Source: Struthio camelus
Taxonomy: Eukaryota; Chordata; Aves; Struthioniformes; Struthionidae
Direction: 5' to 3'
DNA length: 64,000 nt
Assembly: GCF_040807025.1 (NCBI RefSeq)
Contig: NC_090952.1
Span: forward strand, 24,239,068 to 24,303,067
A program made the position numbers and the translations under genes. The notes under the pieces are model-generated. The model worked only from the letters and a program-made list of their open reading frames with translations, had not been told where the DNA came from and made no database searches. Below, in pieces: positions 49,933 through 63,242 of this stretch; position 1 is the first letter of the stretch, and the number at the start of each line of letters is the position of its first letter.

Positions 49933-52900
49933 CCACCCTGTCTTCTTAGGCACGCTGACACAAAAATACAAGCAGTCATGCACATTTTGTATTTTTTTGG
50001 CAGTGTCCTTTCAAGGCTGTTGCAGAAGAGGTGGCACCTCCTGCCTCATGGGCGCTCCTGGCAGCCGGCTTCAGAAGGGTGGTGTGGACAGGTCTGAGGT
50101 TTCCCACCAAGGCCAGCTCTCCCACTGCCCAGCTCCAGCTGCTGTGGGACCAGCCTAATGTGTACTTCGGCCCCACCACCTTCTTCCCTGTGGGGGTCAA
50201 CCCTCCCTCAGATCCTGCCAGGGTCTGGAGAGGAGAAAATAACAGTGTTTTAGGGGACATTTGTGTATGAGTCACTTATTCATGTGTATGACTCACCTTC
50301 CTAAACGTGAAGGTTTTGCCATTTACTCATGTGAAGCTAAAAAAATGACATCTTTTATGAGGCTGGTCTTACCCTCACCCCGTTGAGCAAGAATATAGAA
50401 ATCACATTGGCCCATTACGCTCATGCCCAGCTACAAATGTCCTTGTGAGCACTTGTGGCCGTCCCTCAAATTCACAGATTTGTGGGTCTCAAAGCCAAGA
50501 AAACATAAGGTAAGTTGCTCATGTTAGATGGAGGCTGGGTTGTTGTGCACCCCAGACCTACCTCGTTCGGAGGGTGGTTCCCTTGGTTAGGGACGTGACT
50601 GAAGGCGATCTTCCTCCGTTACGACATGGAGAAGTGTTGCGCTGCAGCAAGGAGCACAAAACACCTCTGTGTAAGGTGAGGTTGCACTAAAACAGTTTAA
50701 AGCCAAGAATTTCAAAGTTAGGCAGACTTTCCATCCTTAACTCACTGTGGCTTGAACCCAAAAAAACCTCACAGTGATGCTAGTTAAGGACAGGCTTGTG
50801 GCTCATGCTGGAATTTTTTTTTTTGACTTTCCCCTTTGTTAGACCTTTAATGTTATTAAAATATTTAGTTTTCCTTTGCACCTTTTAAAAATACACAGCT
50901 TTAAAAGGCTTTTAAGTGACAGTTACAGAAGTTATCAAGGAGCCTATAAGGAGATCGGTTTCATGGGTGGCGTATTTAAGGTAAGTATTTTCTGGGGGTT
51001 CATACCATATACTAAGATTCAAAAATGTTTCTGATTAACCAATAAACCTTTGAGGAAAAGGGCTCATTTATATTAGTGAAAAGCTTTCTTAATTGTTGTG
51101 TGCAACGGTTCAACAAATAAATGAATGAATATCCATTGAGGGAATTCCTGACTCCTGCCTGCTTCACTCTGCTCAAGCTTACTTAAATCGCTTCTCATCT
51201 TACCTTTTAATGATCTTTAGAACATGATTTCTGAAAAAAATCCCCACATGAAACGAAACGTGAAGATTTTTGTTCCACACTGCTAATGCATTACCGTTGT
51301 AGCTCCCTCTGTTCTGACTCTGAGGCTCTGCATTTCTTCCCCCCCCCCCCCAAATCCTGCTAACTCGTTATCTCAGCCTAATCTGAGACATATTTCCTTC
51401 TGAAAGTATCTATTCACTTTAATTCAGAGAGCGTCCTAATTGCCAATCCATGCTTCCTGTTTTGGGCCACATACCAAGACATTCAGCCTTTTATGCCTTT
51501 CTAACTTCTTCACTGCATCCGGCTTAATATGGCATGAAAAGGATGGTAACATATTTACTTAACAGAGAAAGAGCAGGGCAATTGGTATGCATGTAATAAT
51601 ATATTTTTCCCAGTAGATATATCTGCTCCCCGCCCGTGGCAGATTGGCTGAGAGAGCTGCAGTGACAAGAACATAAGCAAAATGTTCTGCAAAAAGGTAA
51701 CACTTGTTTATGCCATGCTGGCTCAGAAGGACCTGGGATGATATGGTGAGCGAAGCCAGGGAAGCAAATCTGTCCGGGAATCTTAAAGTAATCAGGCAGT
51801 CATGTAACGACTGAATCATCAAGCCAGGCTGTGAAGTGAAGTAGGATGGCACCATAGCATCTAAGAAAAGGGTTATAATATTATATACCCCTCTGTAATT
51901 AGCTAGCTCGAATTTGTTCAATAAGAAAGTCATATGGTCAGTGGCTGATATTGCTGCGTGAAAGGCCTTCCCTGCCCCCTCCCACACCCGGCCCTGTAAA
52001 TACTCGTTGCTGCTATTTTTCAAGATTTAAAACGCATCTACAATTCACCTAGGGCAGCTCACAGGGCCTCATAATTGAGTTGTGACCCAAATCAGACCTT
52101 CTACTGTATCATGCATTTAACTACTGGTTTTGTGTTGCTGGTGTGAAAATATAAATAATTTTTACATTAGAAAACTGCAGGGAGCTAGTAAGAACACTAG
52201 GCTCTTTGACAGCGCTTGTACCATGTTAGCTGGTTTAGACCTACCTCCGAGGGGTAGAAGTTTCTCTCAACTCCCAAACATTAACAAATAAAATGTAATT
52301 ATTTACACTGTTAAGTAGAAAATCACTGCATTTTATAGCTGTGGACTCCGTGGACTCCATGCAACGATTTGCTGGGGTGAGGGAAGGAGCGGGTGTTTGA
52401 TCCCATCAGACTCACATGTCCATCTAGGAAATGCCATGCCAGCTTCTACACATTGGTGGCAGATCTAGGTATTTAAAACCCTTCAGTGCCTTTGGCAAGC
52501 TCAGCTGGATGGTGCAGTGCTGACCCTGGGGCTGCGTTTAGAGGGGACTCCTTGGCTGTGGCCAGCACAACCTTCCTCTCTAAAGTCTGGTCTATATTCA
52601 GTAACGAGAAAACACAGTTCTCCTCCTCTACCCTTTCTCAGAATACAAGCAGCTCAGCTAGCGGGTCATCCTGTAGAAGTGGAAGACAGTATCCTAAATT
52701 GTTAAAATCAAACGCCTTTCATGTTTTTACCTTCAAAACATTCTGCCAAAGGTGGTGTGGAGGTTAAGAGCTGACCGAAAAGAGTTGACCTGAAAAAAAG
52801 CCTGAATATTTATTTTATTAATTAGAACACCAGTCATAAAAAAAGAAGCATGAGAATATTTTAGGAAGGATATAATTTCTCTGGTCTTTGATATAAATCA

Positions 52901-55675
52901 GTCTCTGATTCATGGGCACTAGGAATCACTTTTTCTTAGAGGCAAGTTATTCAATGGCTGCAGAATTTCTAGCACTGCTGCTGGAAACTGTAGATAATAG
53001 CAAACAGGGAAGACAGATGTAGGTCTCTTGAATCCCATATTACAACTTCGATATTTTTATAACCAGTAAATCATTTAAAATTATAAAACTGTGCAGTGAG
53101 ACCAGAAACGGTACCGCAGTCCACTCATTTCTGCCCATCACTTTCCTTTCCACGTCCTGCATCCATCCTCCTTGCCTCCCTTCATCCTCTGGCTCCCATA
53201 GCATCCTCCCTTCCCTATTTCTGCTGACTTCTGCCGTGGTTATTTCCAGCCTCCTGCTGCCGGTGTGCAGGGTAGGTGAGTGTGAGGACGTAAAACAGAG
53301 GCTTTCTTGGTACCAGCATGGTGATGGCAGCCCAGTACCACTAGGAGAAACGGCTGGTGAAAGCCTTCCCCAGCGTTGCGTTCCCCTTGAAGAGTCATTT
53401 TGCAGGACAGCATGTGCATGCAGCTCGTTGACCACAAATGCATTATTTAGAGAATTCAGCTGCCAAAGTCTGCCCGTGTCAACCAAGTGTTCACAAATGG
53501 AGCTTTTTCACATAATAGAGCCGAACTGAGCAGTTTCTCCAGGAGGCGACAATGGGCACATCCCTGACACAGGATCATGGCTCTACTACATTCCAGCTCC
53601 TACCTCAAAAGCAGAGGGACACGTGTATTATTTACCTTCCTGCAATCTCTTTCTTAGAAACAGCTGAACTATTTTTTAATTGACACTCCCTGTACTTGTA
53701 AGGGAAATAATCGGGCTGAGGCAGATGCCTAGGATAAAGAAGGTGAGCAAGGGATGCTTGTTCACCATCGCCTTCAATGCAAGGACTAAGGTTCATTAAA
53801 TCAAACAAGCAGGTGGCAAATTCAAAATAAAAAAAAGTAGGTACCTCTTCACAAAACCTATAGTTAAGCTGGGGAACTGCTTGCTACAGGCCAAAAGTGA
53901 CTGGACAATTTAATGGAAGAAAACCCATTGGGAAATATTATTTATAAAACTAGCACCTCTGGTTCAGGAAGTATGTGAGCTGCAAATCCCTGTAGGCAGC
54001 TGCAAGCATTGCCTGTGCTCGCTCTGTTTTCACATGTTTCCCTAAGTCCCTGCCGCTGGGCCTGATCAGAGACTAGTGACTACAGCAGAGGGACCTTCAT
54101 TCTGGCATGACCTAGCTGTTCCCATGTTTAGGCTGCAACTTGGAGGGTTATTGTTTGGCCAAACATCACTCTGCTGAAACGAGGGCAGCTTTCCTGCAGT
54201 CGTAGGCAAAACTGCTTGCAAAGGCACCAGGATAGTACCCCAGTCACAGATGACCGTAGCACAGTTTCATTTCTTTCTGAGAAGTTTTTTCTTTGTAGCA
54301 ATCTTTAATTTTCCATAATAGGAAAAAAGCAGCAAGTTGTCTTTACTCAGGCGCTAAGCTAATAGTGAATGTGTATTGTACCAATGTATATGGTGAACGG
54401 TGAGTCACCTCATTACTAAGGATTATGACATATTGAATGGCCTGTTCACAGGTTCAAGGGTAAACTTTCCACCTGCATCACAGAAAGATCTTTCTCCTAG
54501 TGAACTTTTTATTTCCATACAATATTTGGCTTAAAGAAGCCAGTCTTCTGCAGGATAGCCCTATGCTTCCAAGCCTGTGACAAAAGTGAGACAGCGTTGA
54601 TGTTGTGTTTCTGCTCTCTTCATTACCAATATACACTACTTCCACTTCCATCTATAAAATAAAACCAATATTTAGGGGTTTTTTAGTTAATGATGTATAG
54701 TTTAACATCATAAAACATTGATCTTTTCAAATGAATGCTCTCATAGATTCTCCTCCCTGCTTGTGAATTTATTTTATGCTGTTAAATAACTCTTCTCCGC
54801 TCTAATTTCCCCCCATCAGGAAACTAAGATTTCAGCAAAGCCTGCACTCTTGGAATACCAAAAATAGTTTGGCCACAACAGTGGAAGGGGTGAAGGAAGT
54901 GAGCGGGAGGCCCTGCCATTGGGAAACAAAGAGCCAGTCCGATTTGCACAGCGTCTTACATAGCCAGTCCAATTGCCTTTTTTTTTTTTTAATAAAATAC
55001 ATACAGTATTTATAGTATTAAAAACATTTCTATATAAGGGAATAGCAACAGGAAACTGGTTCTCATAGAATTCCTATACTAAAAAAGCCCCGGCTCCAAA
55101 GGGGCACCAGGCAAGGCAGGGCTCTGGGCATGGTGCTCGGGGGGAGAGGCTGCTCCAAGCACCAGTTCCCACTAACACTAAGGAAAGGGTTGGGAGAAAG
55201 AGAGATGTAAGATAGGTTAAAAGGAGAGAAGCAAAACAGAGGGAAAACAAGGAGAGAGGAATTTTAAAATGATGCCAACAGGTAAACTAAGGAGGAAAGG
55301 AAAGAGGAAAGAATAAGAGAACAAAAAAATCAATTCAGGAGGATATGGTACCTCTTCTCAGTCTCAGGCTGGACCTACTGTCCCAAACAAAAGGTTTTCT
55401 CTATCTTTTCTCCCCCATCCTCAGTCTTTTTTGGTGTCTGGCTTCTCTTGCTCTCAGGAAGAGGATAGTGTCTTCAGCTCAGGTCCCAGCCATGCTGGTC
55501 CTTGTCTGCAGCAAGACAGAGATGACTTGATGGCAGGGAAGGCAACAGGGAAGGGACATGATAGCAGGGAAGGCAACTGGTGGGAGACAAGGAGAAAAAT
55601 GAACTACTGGGCGAGGGGGGCAAGAGACTGCTTTTCCTTAGCCTTGCTGGGCTTTCAGCACAAAAGACATGCACG
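49933..55675. other. Non-coding DNA upstream of STK26
   Basis: Average-composition sequence with no recognised gene or repeat family; a C run lies at about 51340. The part at 51360-52030 is complex, contains TAATTAGCTAGC and CATATG, and could be a conserved non-coding element. A 154-codon open frame there (52023-51559, - strand) begins with TTG and matches nothing I know. Confidence 0.6.
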
Positions 55676-55738
55676 TGCGCGCGCGCGCACACACACACAC
55701 GCGCACACACACACACGCGCACACACACACATATGTGC
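55675..55738. repeat. (GC)n-(CA)n alternating purine-pyrimidine tract
   Basis: Starts GTGCGCGCGCGCGCACACAC, then (CA)n blocks interrupted by GCGC, ending in ATATGTGCATG. About 60 bases of nearly unbroken purine-pyrimidine alternation, a Z-DNA-prone composition. Confidence 0.9.
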
Positions 55739-58700
55739 ATGCCCACCACACACACTCATTTTTGGCCCGCCTCCCCAGAACCTCAACTGTCTCTCCTGAG
55801 GGGATGAAAAATCTTCTGGCGTCACTGGTTTGCTCTGTGCCACTCTGCCACATGCCTCCCAACCCCATTTCCCTCTGCGCTGGCTGCGGCGACAACGCCG
55901 GCCGGTTGGGCCCTGACAGCGCTTGGCTCCCAGGAGGAAGTATTCACACACGATGGCAGCTCGAGAGAAAAGTTGAAAAGGAATCAAAGTCATCTCTGTT
56001 GAAATAAACATCTGCTCTGCGTTCGGTATCGTGGCAACAGGGCTCACAAAATGCATGGGCAGCCCTCCAAGGGCTCCTGGCACATCACAGCTATGGGTAC
56101 CTGCTGAAAATAGGCTGCCAGAGCGGTCACAGCACGGTAGGGAGCACAGACGGGGACGCTCGGAAGCGAAAACTTCGGTCAAAGCTAGAAATAACTTCAC
56201 AATTCCCTTGGAGGAGCATTGCTTAGAAATCCACTGCCCCTGCGGCGATGCTGGCAGATCGGAGGAGATTGTGGCACCGAGATTTCTGCCACACGGCCGA
56301 GTGCATGCTCAGCACACTGCCCCGCAGATGGTTTCCTCTCGGTTGCCCCAGCACAACGGGAGAAGGAAAGTGGTGAGATGAAGCTTTGGAAGAGTACTTG
56401 CCCCTGGAGCCAGTATGAGGAGAGATGTGGGTTTATCGGCACTCAGCTACGACGGATGTGCAATTGCCTGGGGCATGGGCAGAGCGAGCAGAGACCCATT
56501 GCCTCCACCTCTGCCTCCAGCTGCTGCAAGTCCAAACCTGGACATTAAATGTAAAACCCTCTATTCTCTGTTTTGAGCTTTGCATTCCTGGATCCCTGCA
56601 GACGCAGCGCTGCGAAGCAATAGCGAGCTGAGTCCTGCCTTTCCATGGCCGAACAGTGCCCCAAGCTCTAACCATCAGCTCAGTGCCTGGCCCGTGAAGG
56701 CAGGACTGTATTAACATCACAGCCAGTGGACCCAAATGCTGGTTCAAATACAAAAATGTATTTGCCTTGTGTAACCTTTCCTATTAATGACAATCCCCTC
56801 ACAGGGGAGGACCACAGCTTGGCTCTTGGAGACCCACCTGAGCTTCCAGCTGCAACTTAAAAAAGTTGGTTGTGATTCTTTTTAACTGGTGAATTTCATG
56901 TGTTTGAGCGTGGAATCGATGTGAAGAGACAGCCTGATAATGCCAGTGTTACTGAGCTCCTTCTCAGAGCAGAACTACCCATTAAAAGCAGGAATGCTAT
57001 ACCTTCCTGGGAGAGGGAACAGAGAGATTTTTGTCTCTGGTCCAGTCTACCCAAATTCCTCCTAGAGCACCAAGTGACAAACACAGCCTTCACTGAGAGT
57101 TTCAAAAGGGAATTGCTGTTTGCATAAAAGACTTATTAAGTTTAGTTGGTTGTTAATAGGGAACTTGAGCAAGAGGAGGGAATGGAACAAATCCCTTGCA
57201 AAAATGTCCAAAAGCCACTGGATTGTGGGAAATGAGGCTCAACATCTGTGTCCCAGTTGGGCTGTCACTCGAGAACAGCAAGCATAGGGCTTCGGGTGTG
57301 CTGCTAGGCATCACAGATGGTGACTCCAGAGCAGAGAAAATCAGGAGATCCTCAAGACTCCAGCAAGGACAGTAAAAGGGAGAAGGAGGGCATTGAGAAG
57401 CCGAGAGGGTGAGGACGGTCTAGAGTTTTGCTAATTTTACAGCAAAATAGAGTAAAAAGACAACAGAAACAGTCAGAAATGAAAAGGAAACAAAGGACTA
57501 CCAGAAAGTCCTGCTGGGATTTCATCTCCCTCCGAGTAGTAAGTAGGGTGGCCTGGAAGCTTTCCTACCTTTATAAGTTTTGCTTCCAGGAAATGAACCC
57601 TCAAGTAATGCTCCAAACCAACCCAGGTGCCAGCAAGGTGGTGACCCGCTCGAGTCAAATGGGGTGAGGACAGGGTTGACTCTTTTAGGACTCTGAAATA
57701 GGATTGTATGGGCAGAGTCTTTTACGGAAAGCATAACTCCATGCAAGGGCCAAGGTCTCTCTGGGTGGATGGAGGAGGCCAAGGTGCCAACATGATAAGC
57801 CAGATAATCTTACTGGATTCAGTGATAGACACTGCAGTAGGGAAGAGAAACTTTCCGCAGAGCCCTATGCGTAAGGTGTCATTTTTCTGCAAACAAAGGA
57901 GCGCACCAAGGAGCGGATGACTCATGAGCACACTTCTCTCTCCTGTCTGCTTTGGGAAGTCTGCTCTAGCTGGTCCAACTGCTACGTACATATACCCCTC
58001 ATGCTGACAAGGAAATCAGACATAAATATGTGGATCAAGGCCAGAAAGGCTACTGGTGAGACTGTAAATGCCAGGAGGATGACAGCGTGACCTGCGTGCT
58101 GGAAGGCTGCATCCATAAAACACACTGCTGTTGACGCATCCTTTGTGCGCGCTGGTGTCTGGCCATCTTTGTATCCAAGAAAGAAGGCTGTTTTGAAGTA
58201 TAATATAAATAATGGTGAGACTTATCTAAGTACCTTCTTCTACAAGCAAATACCGAAGATCAAACTGAGACCAGGAAACTGCTGCCAGAAAGGTTAAAGT
58301 AACATGGAGAGCATGAGCGAGAAAGGAAAGAAGAAAAGAGGAAGTAGAGCAGACCCCATTACCATTCACTGCGAACGAGCTGCTGAATACATGGCCCATT
58401 GCTTCCCTCTTTCTCAATGTGTGAATGAGGAACAACAGCAAAATAACCTACCAGAGAGGGCGAGGGCGAAGGGAACCCCAGGAGATGTGTCAAGAGTGCA
58501 CTCCAGTGCCTGAGCTTCCTGCTAAGTTTGGAGAGGCTGCCACAGGGCAAAAACAGCTTGCTAGACGGACTCAGATACTAATGGCAGTCAGGGGATAAGC
58601 AGGAGAAGAGAGAAACAAAGAAGCTGGTGCCGTGGAGGAGAGCTGAACTTTCTTAACAGGGAAGTGAGGAAAGCTTGTTTATGAGCTGCTTTGCCAGGAA

Positions 58701-61700
58701 GTCCTGTGACTAACCTTATTTCACACACTGATTTTATGCGCCAAGATGGTATTTATTGCATGCAGGAAAAATGCACAAAGAAGCTGTGAAAAAACAGGCT
58801 CACCTTTCCTTTAGAAGGATATGGTGAACCCCCTAAAAGCTCTCTCGCTGTGACAGCGGCCCACCAGAGCAAGGCTCTGTCTTTGCAGCTGCGACTGTCA
58901 CACGGGGGCCCAGGAGCAGATTTTGTAACCTTGAGGAGGAAACAAACAGAGGCAAGCCGTGTGTCTTGCAGAACTGCTTTTTTTTGCTATTTAAAGTAGG
59001 AAAATTTAATGTGCTGTAGTTCTGAGCTGTGCTGGTCTGGCTGTGCAGGGCAACATGGCATCTCTCCTCTTTTCATTCACCCTCTCCATTTACCTGCATC
59101 TATTCTCTACTCTTTAAACTCAAAGGAAAGGACAATTATACCATTCTGTGGTTTCAATGGCAACTTACGGAGCATGTAGGAAACAAGATGCTTCAGGCAC
59201 ATAGCTTTCACTAGGACAACTTTTCACTTTCTGTCCATACCACTGTGTAGGCAGAAGACCAGAGACAATCTGGGAGTTTGTGCAAGCCAAGTGGGATGAA
59301 TGCAAAGCACAGTGTCACTTTGAAAAGCCTGTGTTCATGGTGGGGCACGTTGAGGAAGATGCTGACAAACTGAAAAATTCAGAAGAGAGACAGCTCAAGG
59401 GCAGCAGTGCCAATCCAGAAAGATCATTGTAAGAAAATACGGTCAGCTTGGTTAAACATCAACTCACGGATAAGACGAACATGCCAGCCTCCCCAAAGGG
59501 CCTGTACAAGCCAAAAGGATGACTTGTTGGGCCTGGGCCACATGTACACGTTCGGAAACAAAGCAGTTTGCAGAAACAGGCTAAATAGCAGGAAAATAGC
59601 GCCCGGGGATCGCACTGGGTTCCTCATGGCTCAGTCTGGGGTCCCCCGTCCCGCGTCCCTTCCACCCCTTCTCCCTCTCCTCCTCCAGGCCCAGGCAGAC
59701 CCATCGGGAATTCATCTTGTCTAGGCTGGACACAGACATGGTGTTCCTGGAGTCTTGGGCAATTAAATAGCTGGCGTAGATTGAAGCCTCTTCAGTTGCT
59801 CCTCCATCTGGTGTGGTGCTTTTTGGTGGGCAGGTAAAGGCCTGGCAGTGTGTCACTCTTCCTGTCCACAGCCCTGAGCATCCCAGCGCTTTCCCCGTGT
59901 GGCGCCCCACTAGCCGGACACCCACACCCCTGCAGCGTTTGAGCCTTGCCTGTGGCTCTGGTGCTTCTCCTGGATTTTCCCAGTGCTCCACGCTGTCGTT
60001 TCTGGAAGGTGCTCAGATGTACTCCAGAGGTGCCTGCAGAGGCGGATCTGGTTTAACTTAGTGTAACCTCCAGGTGCCTGAGGTCTCAGAGCGATTCATG
60101 CTGTGTGGGTATCACTGCTGATACTCTATCACAATGAGACACCAAAAAACTCACACACATGTGTGCAAACATGTGCACGTGGGTGGCCTGGAGCCCGTTT
60201 CTCTCTTTCCGTATAAATACCCCTTTCTACTTTGTCCAGCTGCTCCACTAGCCAGGGCCCTGGGTCCCTGGGAAGGGCTCTGCAGTGCAGGCACTGGCAC
60301 AGAGCGACACTTGGGCACCCCAGGGCCAGATGTAGCTGCCCCATCGCCTTGTAGCATCAGCTGCTCGGTGGCATCTCGCACCTTCCTCGACGTTTCTGCT
60401 GCTTCCTTGCAGCTCCAGGTGGGGTAATGAAAATACATCCTGGCAGTGCGCCTGGTCCTGGCACGCTGCTGGGCGGCAGAGGACCAGGATCACGCTCTGA
60501 GTCAGGTATGGTGGAGATCGGAGACATCCCCTCTGGACTGGCCCCCAACCAGAGGGCAAACGCAATGGACATCTCACCTTCTCTGCTATGGACAGCGCTT
60601 TGCTCCTGCGAAGGTCCAGTTTTCCTGAAAAGCCGCTCCATGCCAGCCCTCTCTACCAAAATGTCCCTCCTGGTTCTGCACTGCAGGCAACGAGAGACGA
60701 GGGAAGGTGACCGGTGTCATTCTTACGTGTTAATTCCCAGCAGAGCAAGATGTGAGGCAGCAAAGCTACAAACAGAGAGGGTTTTTTTCCAAAGATGCCA
60801 TAAACAGCTGGTGAAGCAAGGCCTCTCCTCTAGCTATTTTGGAGATATTTATCACCAACACCTGCACCAGCACTGCCTTTGAAGCTGGTTTGTTTAGGAA
60901 ATAAAACTGAGAGAAAATAACTAAGTCACCTGAGGTGTGGGAGCACGAAAAGGAAGCTCAAAAGTCAATTAGCTTTCCTGTGACGCCTGCAGTGGACGCG
61001 ATTTGGGGGCGGGGGAGAGATAAGACACCAGACCGCACTGACTTTCATTCCTTTGCAAGTCTGGCTGGTTTAACCGGATTTCTGGCTACTGACATCAGAG
61101 CGAACAAAAGGCAAGGTAAAGCCAACCTATTAACTTTTAAGAAACGCCAAAGAGACTGTCATTAGTGGCTTATTAATAAAACGTCCCTGTTCCCTGTCAT
61201 CTTGGGCTTTCAGGGAGGGCCTGGGCACCCCATTCTGCCCTCTGCCCCTAAGGTACTTCCCCAAGCACACTTCACCTGTACTAATGCAGGCTGTCCTGGC
61301 TGAGAAATCCAGCAGTCCTGCCTAGCTAGGCCAGACCTGGAGCCCCGACAGCTTGTCCCATTGCATCGATTTCTTGGGATCTGGCAGGATCACATTTGTG
61401 CTGAGTTGCCTGGGATGCTCCGGGGCGGTTTTTCTGGCTGCCAGTGGGGACGGCGGCAGCGCCAAGGTAACCTGTTAACCGTGACCTGTTAACCACAGAG
61501 GCGTGCGTGGCGGCGCAGGAGCCTCTATCAGCACCCTGCGCTGCGCGACCACAGCGTCCGTCTTCTAGTACTGGAAGCCTTAAAACAGGATGTAGCGTTT
61601 TGTCAAACCGCAGCCTTTGAGAGCGGCTGGCCAGAGGTAATGGGCTGCATGGTCCTGCGTATTAGAAAACACAGATTCGGTTAAAGCAAGGACACCAGCT

Positions 61701-62085
61701 TTTCTTCAAAATACCAGCGACTGGCTCTGCTGCTGGAGAGTAGGGGTTCGCAGGTGATTGCAAGAGCCCTCTCTGCAAAAGGAAGGGAGGAAAAGGAGAC
61801 TGACTACTGAGACCAGGTAATTCTTGGGTAATGCAGCCACAGGCAGCCCTCACCCACTTTGCATACTTAAAAAAAATAACAACAATAATAAACATCAGGA
61901 GACAGAGCTGTAGGCAGCTCCCAGCAGCTGTGCACCACGCGGGACACGCGTCCAGCCCTCTGTCGCCCTGCCAGCTCCAACAGGTCTCTGCTCCCCACTC
62001 ACCTTTGGGCTGCGTTTTGCACCTGGACAAAAGACCTTTCGGGTCTTGCTGGGTGCATGTTCGGTTCATGCACGGAGTGGGAGCT
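55739..62085. other. Non-coding upstream DNA, nothing recognised
   Basis: Mixed-composition sequence with scattered short open frames on both strands and no identifiable exon, RNA gene or transposon. A few C- and G-rich patches occur at 59640-59990 and 60230-60480. Confidence 0.55.
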
Positions 62086-62340
62086 TGGCATATGCCGGGG
62101 TGCCAGAGCGAGTGCAGAGGAGCGCACACGGAGGGGCCAGGGCATGTGGGGGAGCTGGCTGGGCATGCACGGGGGGTGCTGGGCCATGCCGCGGGGTGCC
62201 TGGGCATGCACAGGGGGGGCTAAGCATGCACAGAGGGGTGGCCGAGCATGCACAAGGGGGAGCTTGGATATGGGGGGGGGGGGTGCCTGGGCATGCAGGG
62301 CGTGCAGACTGCAGCCTGTGCTGGAGGTAGCAGGCTGCGA
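62086..62340. repeat. Degenerate G-rich minisatellite with GGGCATGCA blocks
   Basis: Irregular units of about 25-35 bases share TGGGCATGCAC or AAGCATGCACA followed by a run of G, for example at 62160, 62200, 62225, 62246 and 62288. A 13-base G run lies near 62273. The units are divergent, so this is an old or loosely amplified array. Confidence 0.7.
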
Positions 62341-62799
62341 AGGGGCAGGGGAGCGCAGCGAGGACCCGTTTGCGGGCGACTCCTGCCCCCCAGTGTCGGC
62401 TCTGGACAGTACGACGCTCCCAAGCAGCCCGGCCCTCCGCAGCGCTCCCGCCCAGCCAGGCTGGCATCAGCTGGGCAGGGGCACGGTTTGACCACGGTTT
62501 AAGAAAAAACAGGAGCCTAAGCTATCCCTAGGAGCTAGTTATCCTCCAGCATTAATAACCACAGATGGACAGGTTCAAGTTGCAGCCGGTATTACCATTG
62601 CCTCGGCGGAGCTGCAGACGAGGTGCACGTTAACGCCAGGGTATGTCATGAATCTCGCAAGTGTTTGACATTTTCCCCTAGCTCCAAGTCCTGGAGACAA
62701 ATGATTATGGCTTCCACTGGAAAACAAACCTTCTACCTTCCTTATTATGAAGGGAGAGCCAGGAATTGGCCTGCCTGCACCAAAAAGGCAATGAATCCT

Positions 62800-62978
62800 G
62801 AAAAAAGAAAAAAGAAAAAAGAAAAAAGAAAAAAGAAAAAAGAAAAAAGAAAAAAGAAAAAAGAAAAAAGAAAAAAGAAAAAAGAAAAAAGAAAAAAGAA
62901 AAAAGAAAAAAGAAAAAAGAAAAAAGAAAAAAGAAAAAAGAAAAAAGAAAAAAGAAAAAAGAAAAAAGAAAAAAGAAA
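62800..62978. repeat. Pure (AAAAAAG)n heptamer array
   Basis: About 25 tandem copies of a 7-base AAAAAAG unit with no visible interruption. The all-purine strand is the + strand. Lys/Glu/Arg-only open frames and their Phe/Leu/Ser complements across it are artefacts of the repeat. Confidence 0.97.
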
Positions 62979-63183
62979 AACAGGAATTCAGTGTGGTGTG
63001 TCTCAGGAGCGAACGCGCCGCTTGCTCCAATGGCAATCACTCCGTGCGGATTCTGTGCTTCTAGAGATCCAGCATGCTACAGTTTTCAGTTTTATCTGGA
63101 TTTATCTTTAAAATTACATGGGCTTGTTTCTGTCAAAAAGTGAAGGATTTTATTTTTGTTACAAGCTTAGAACAGAATTACTA

Positions 63184-63206
63184 TATATAGAGAGAGAGCG
63201 AGAGAG

Positions 63207-63238
<32 letters not shown>
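63184..63238. repeat. (GA)n microsatellite
   Basis: AG dinucleotide runs with one C and one A-run interruption, following a short TATATA. The final part is about 14 uninterrupted AG units. Confidence 0.9.

Positions 63239-63242
<4 letters not shown>

Noticed and set aside
48411-49985. Many open frames of 60-178 codons on both strands, Arg/Gly/Cys/Val- or His/Thr/Arg-rich
   Set aside because: They are translations of the 56/58-bp minisatellite, open on both strands because the unit has few stops. The unit length shifts frame from copy to copy, so no stable protein repeat is encoded.
51559-52023. 154-codon - strand open frame
   Set aside because: Begins at TTG, with the first ATG about 30 codons in, and no recognisable domain. 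A conserved non-coding element is more plausible.
62575-63111. Open frames rich in Lys/Glu/Arg (+) or Phe/Leu/Ser (-)
   Set aside because: They only read through the AAAAAAG heptamer array.
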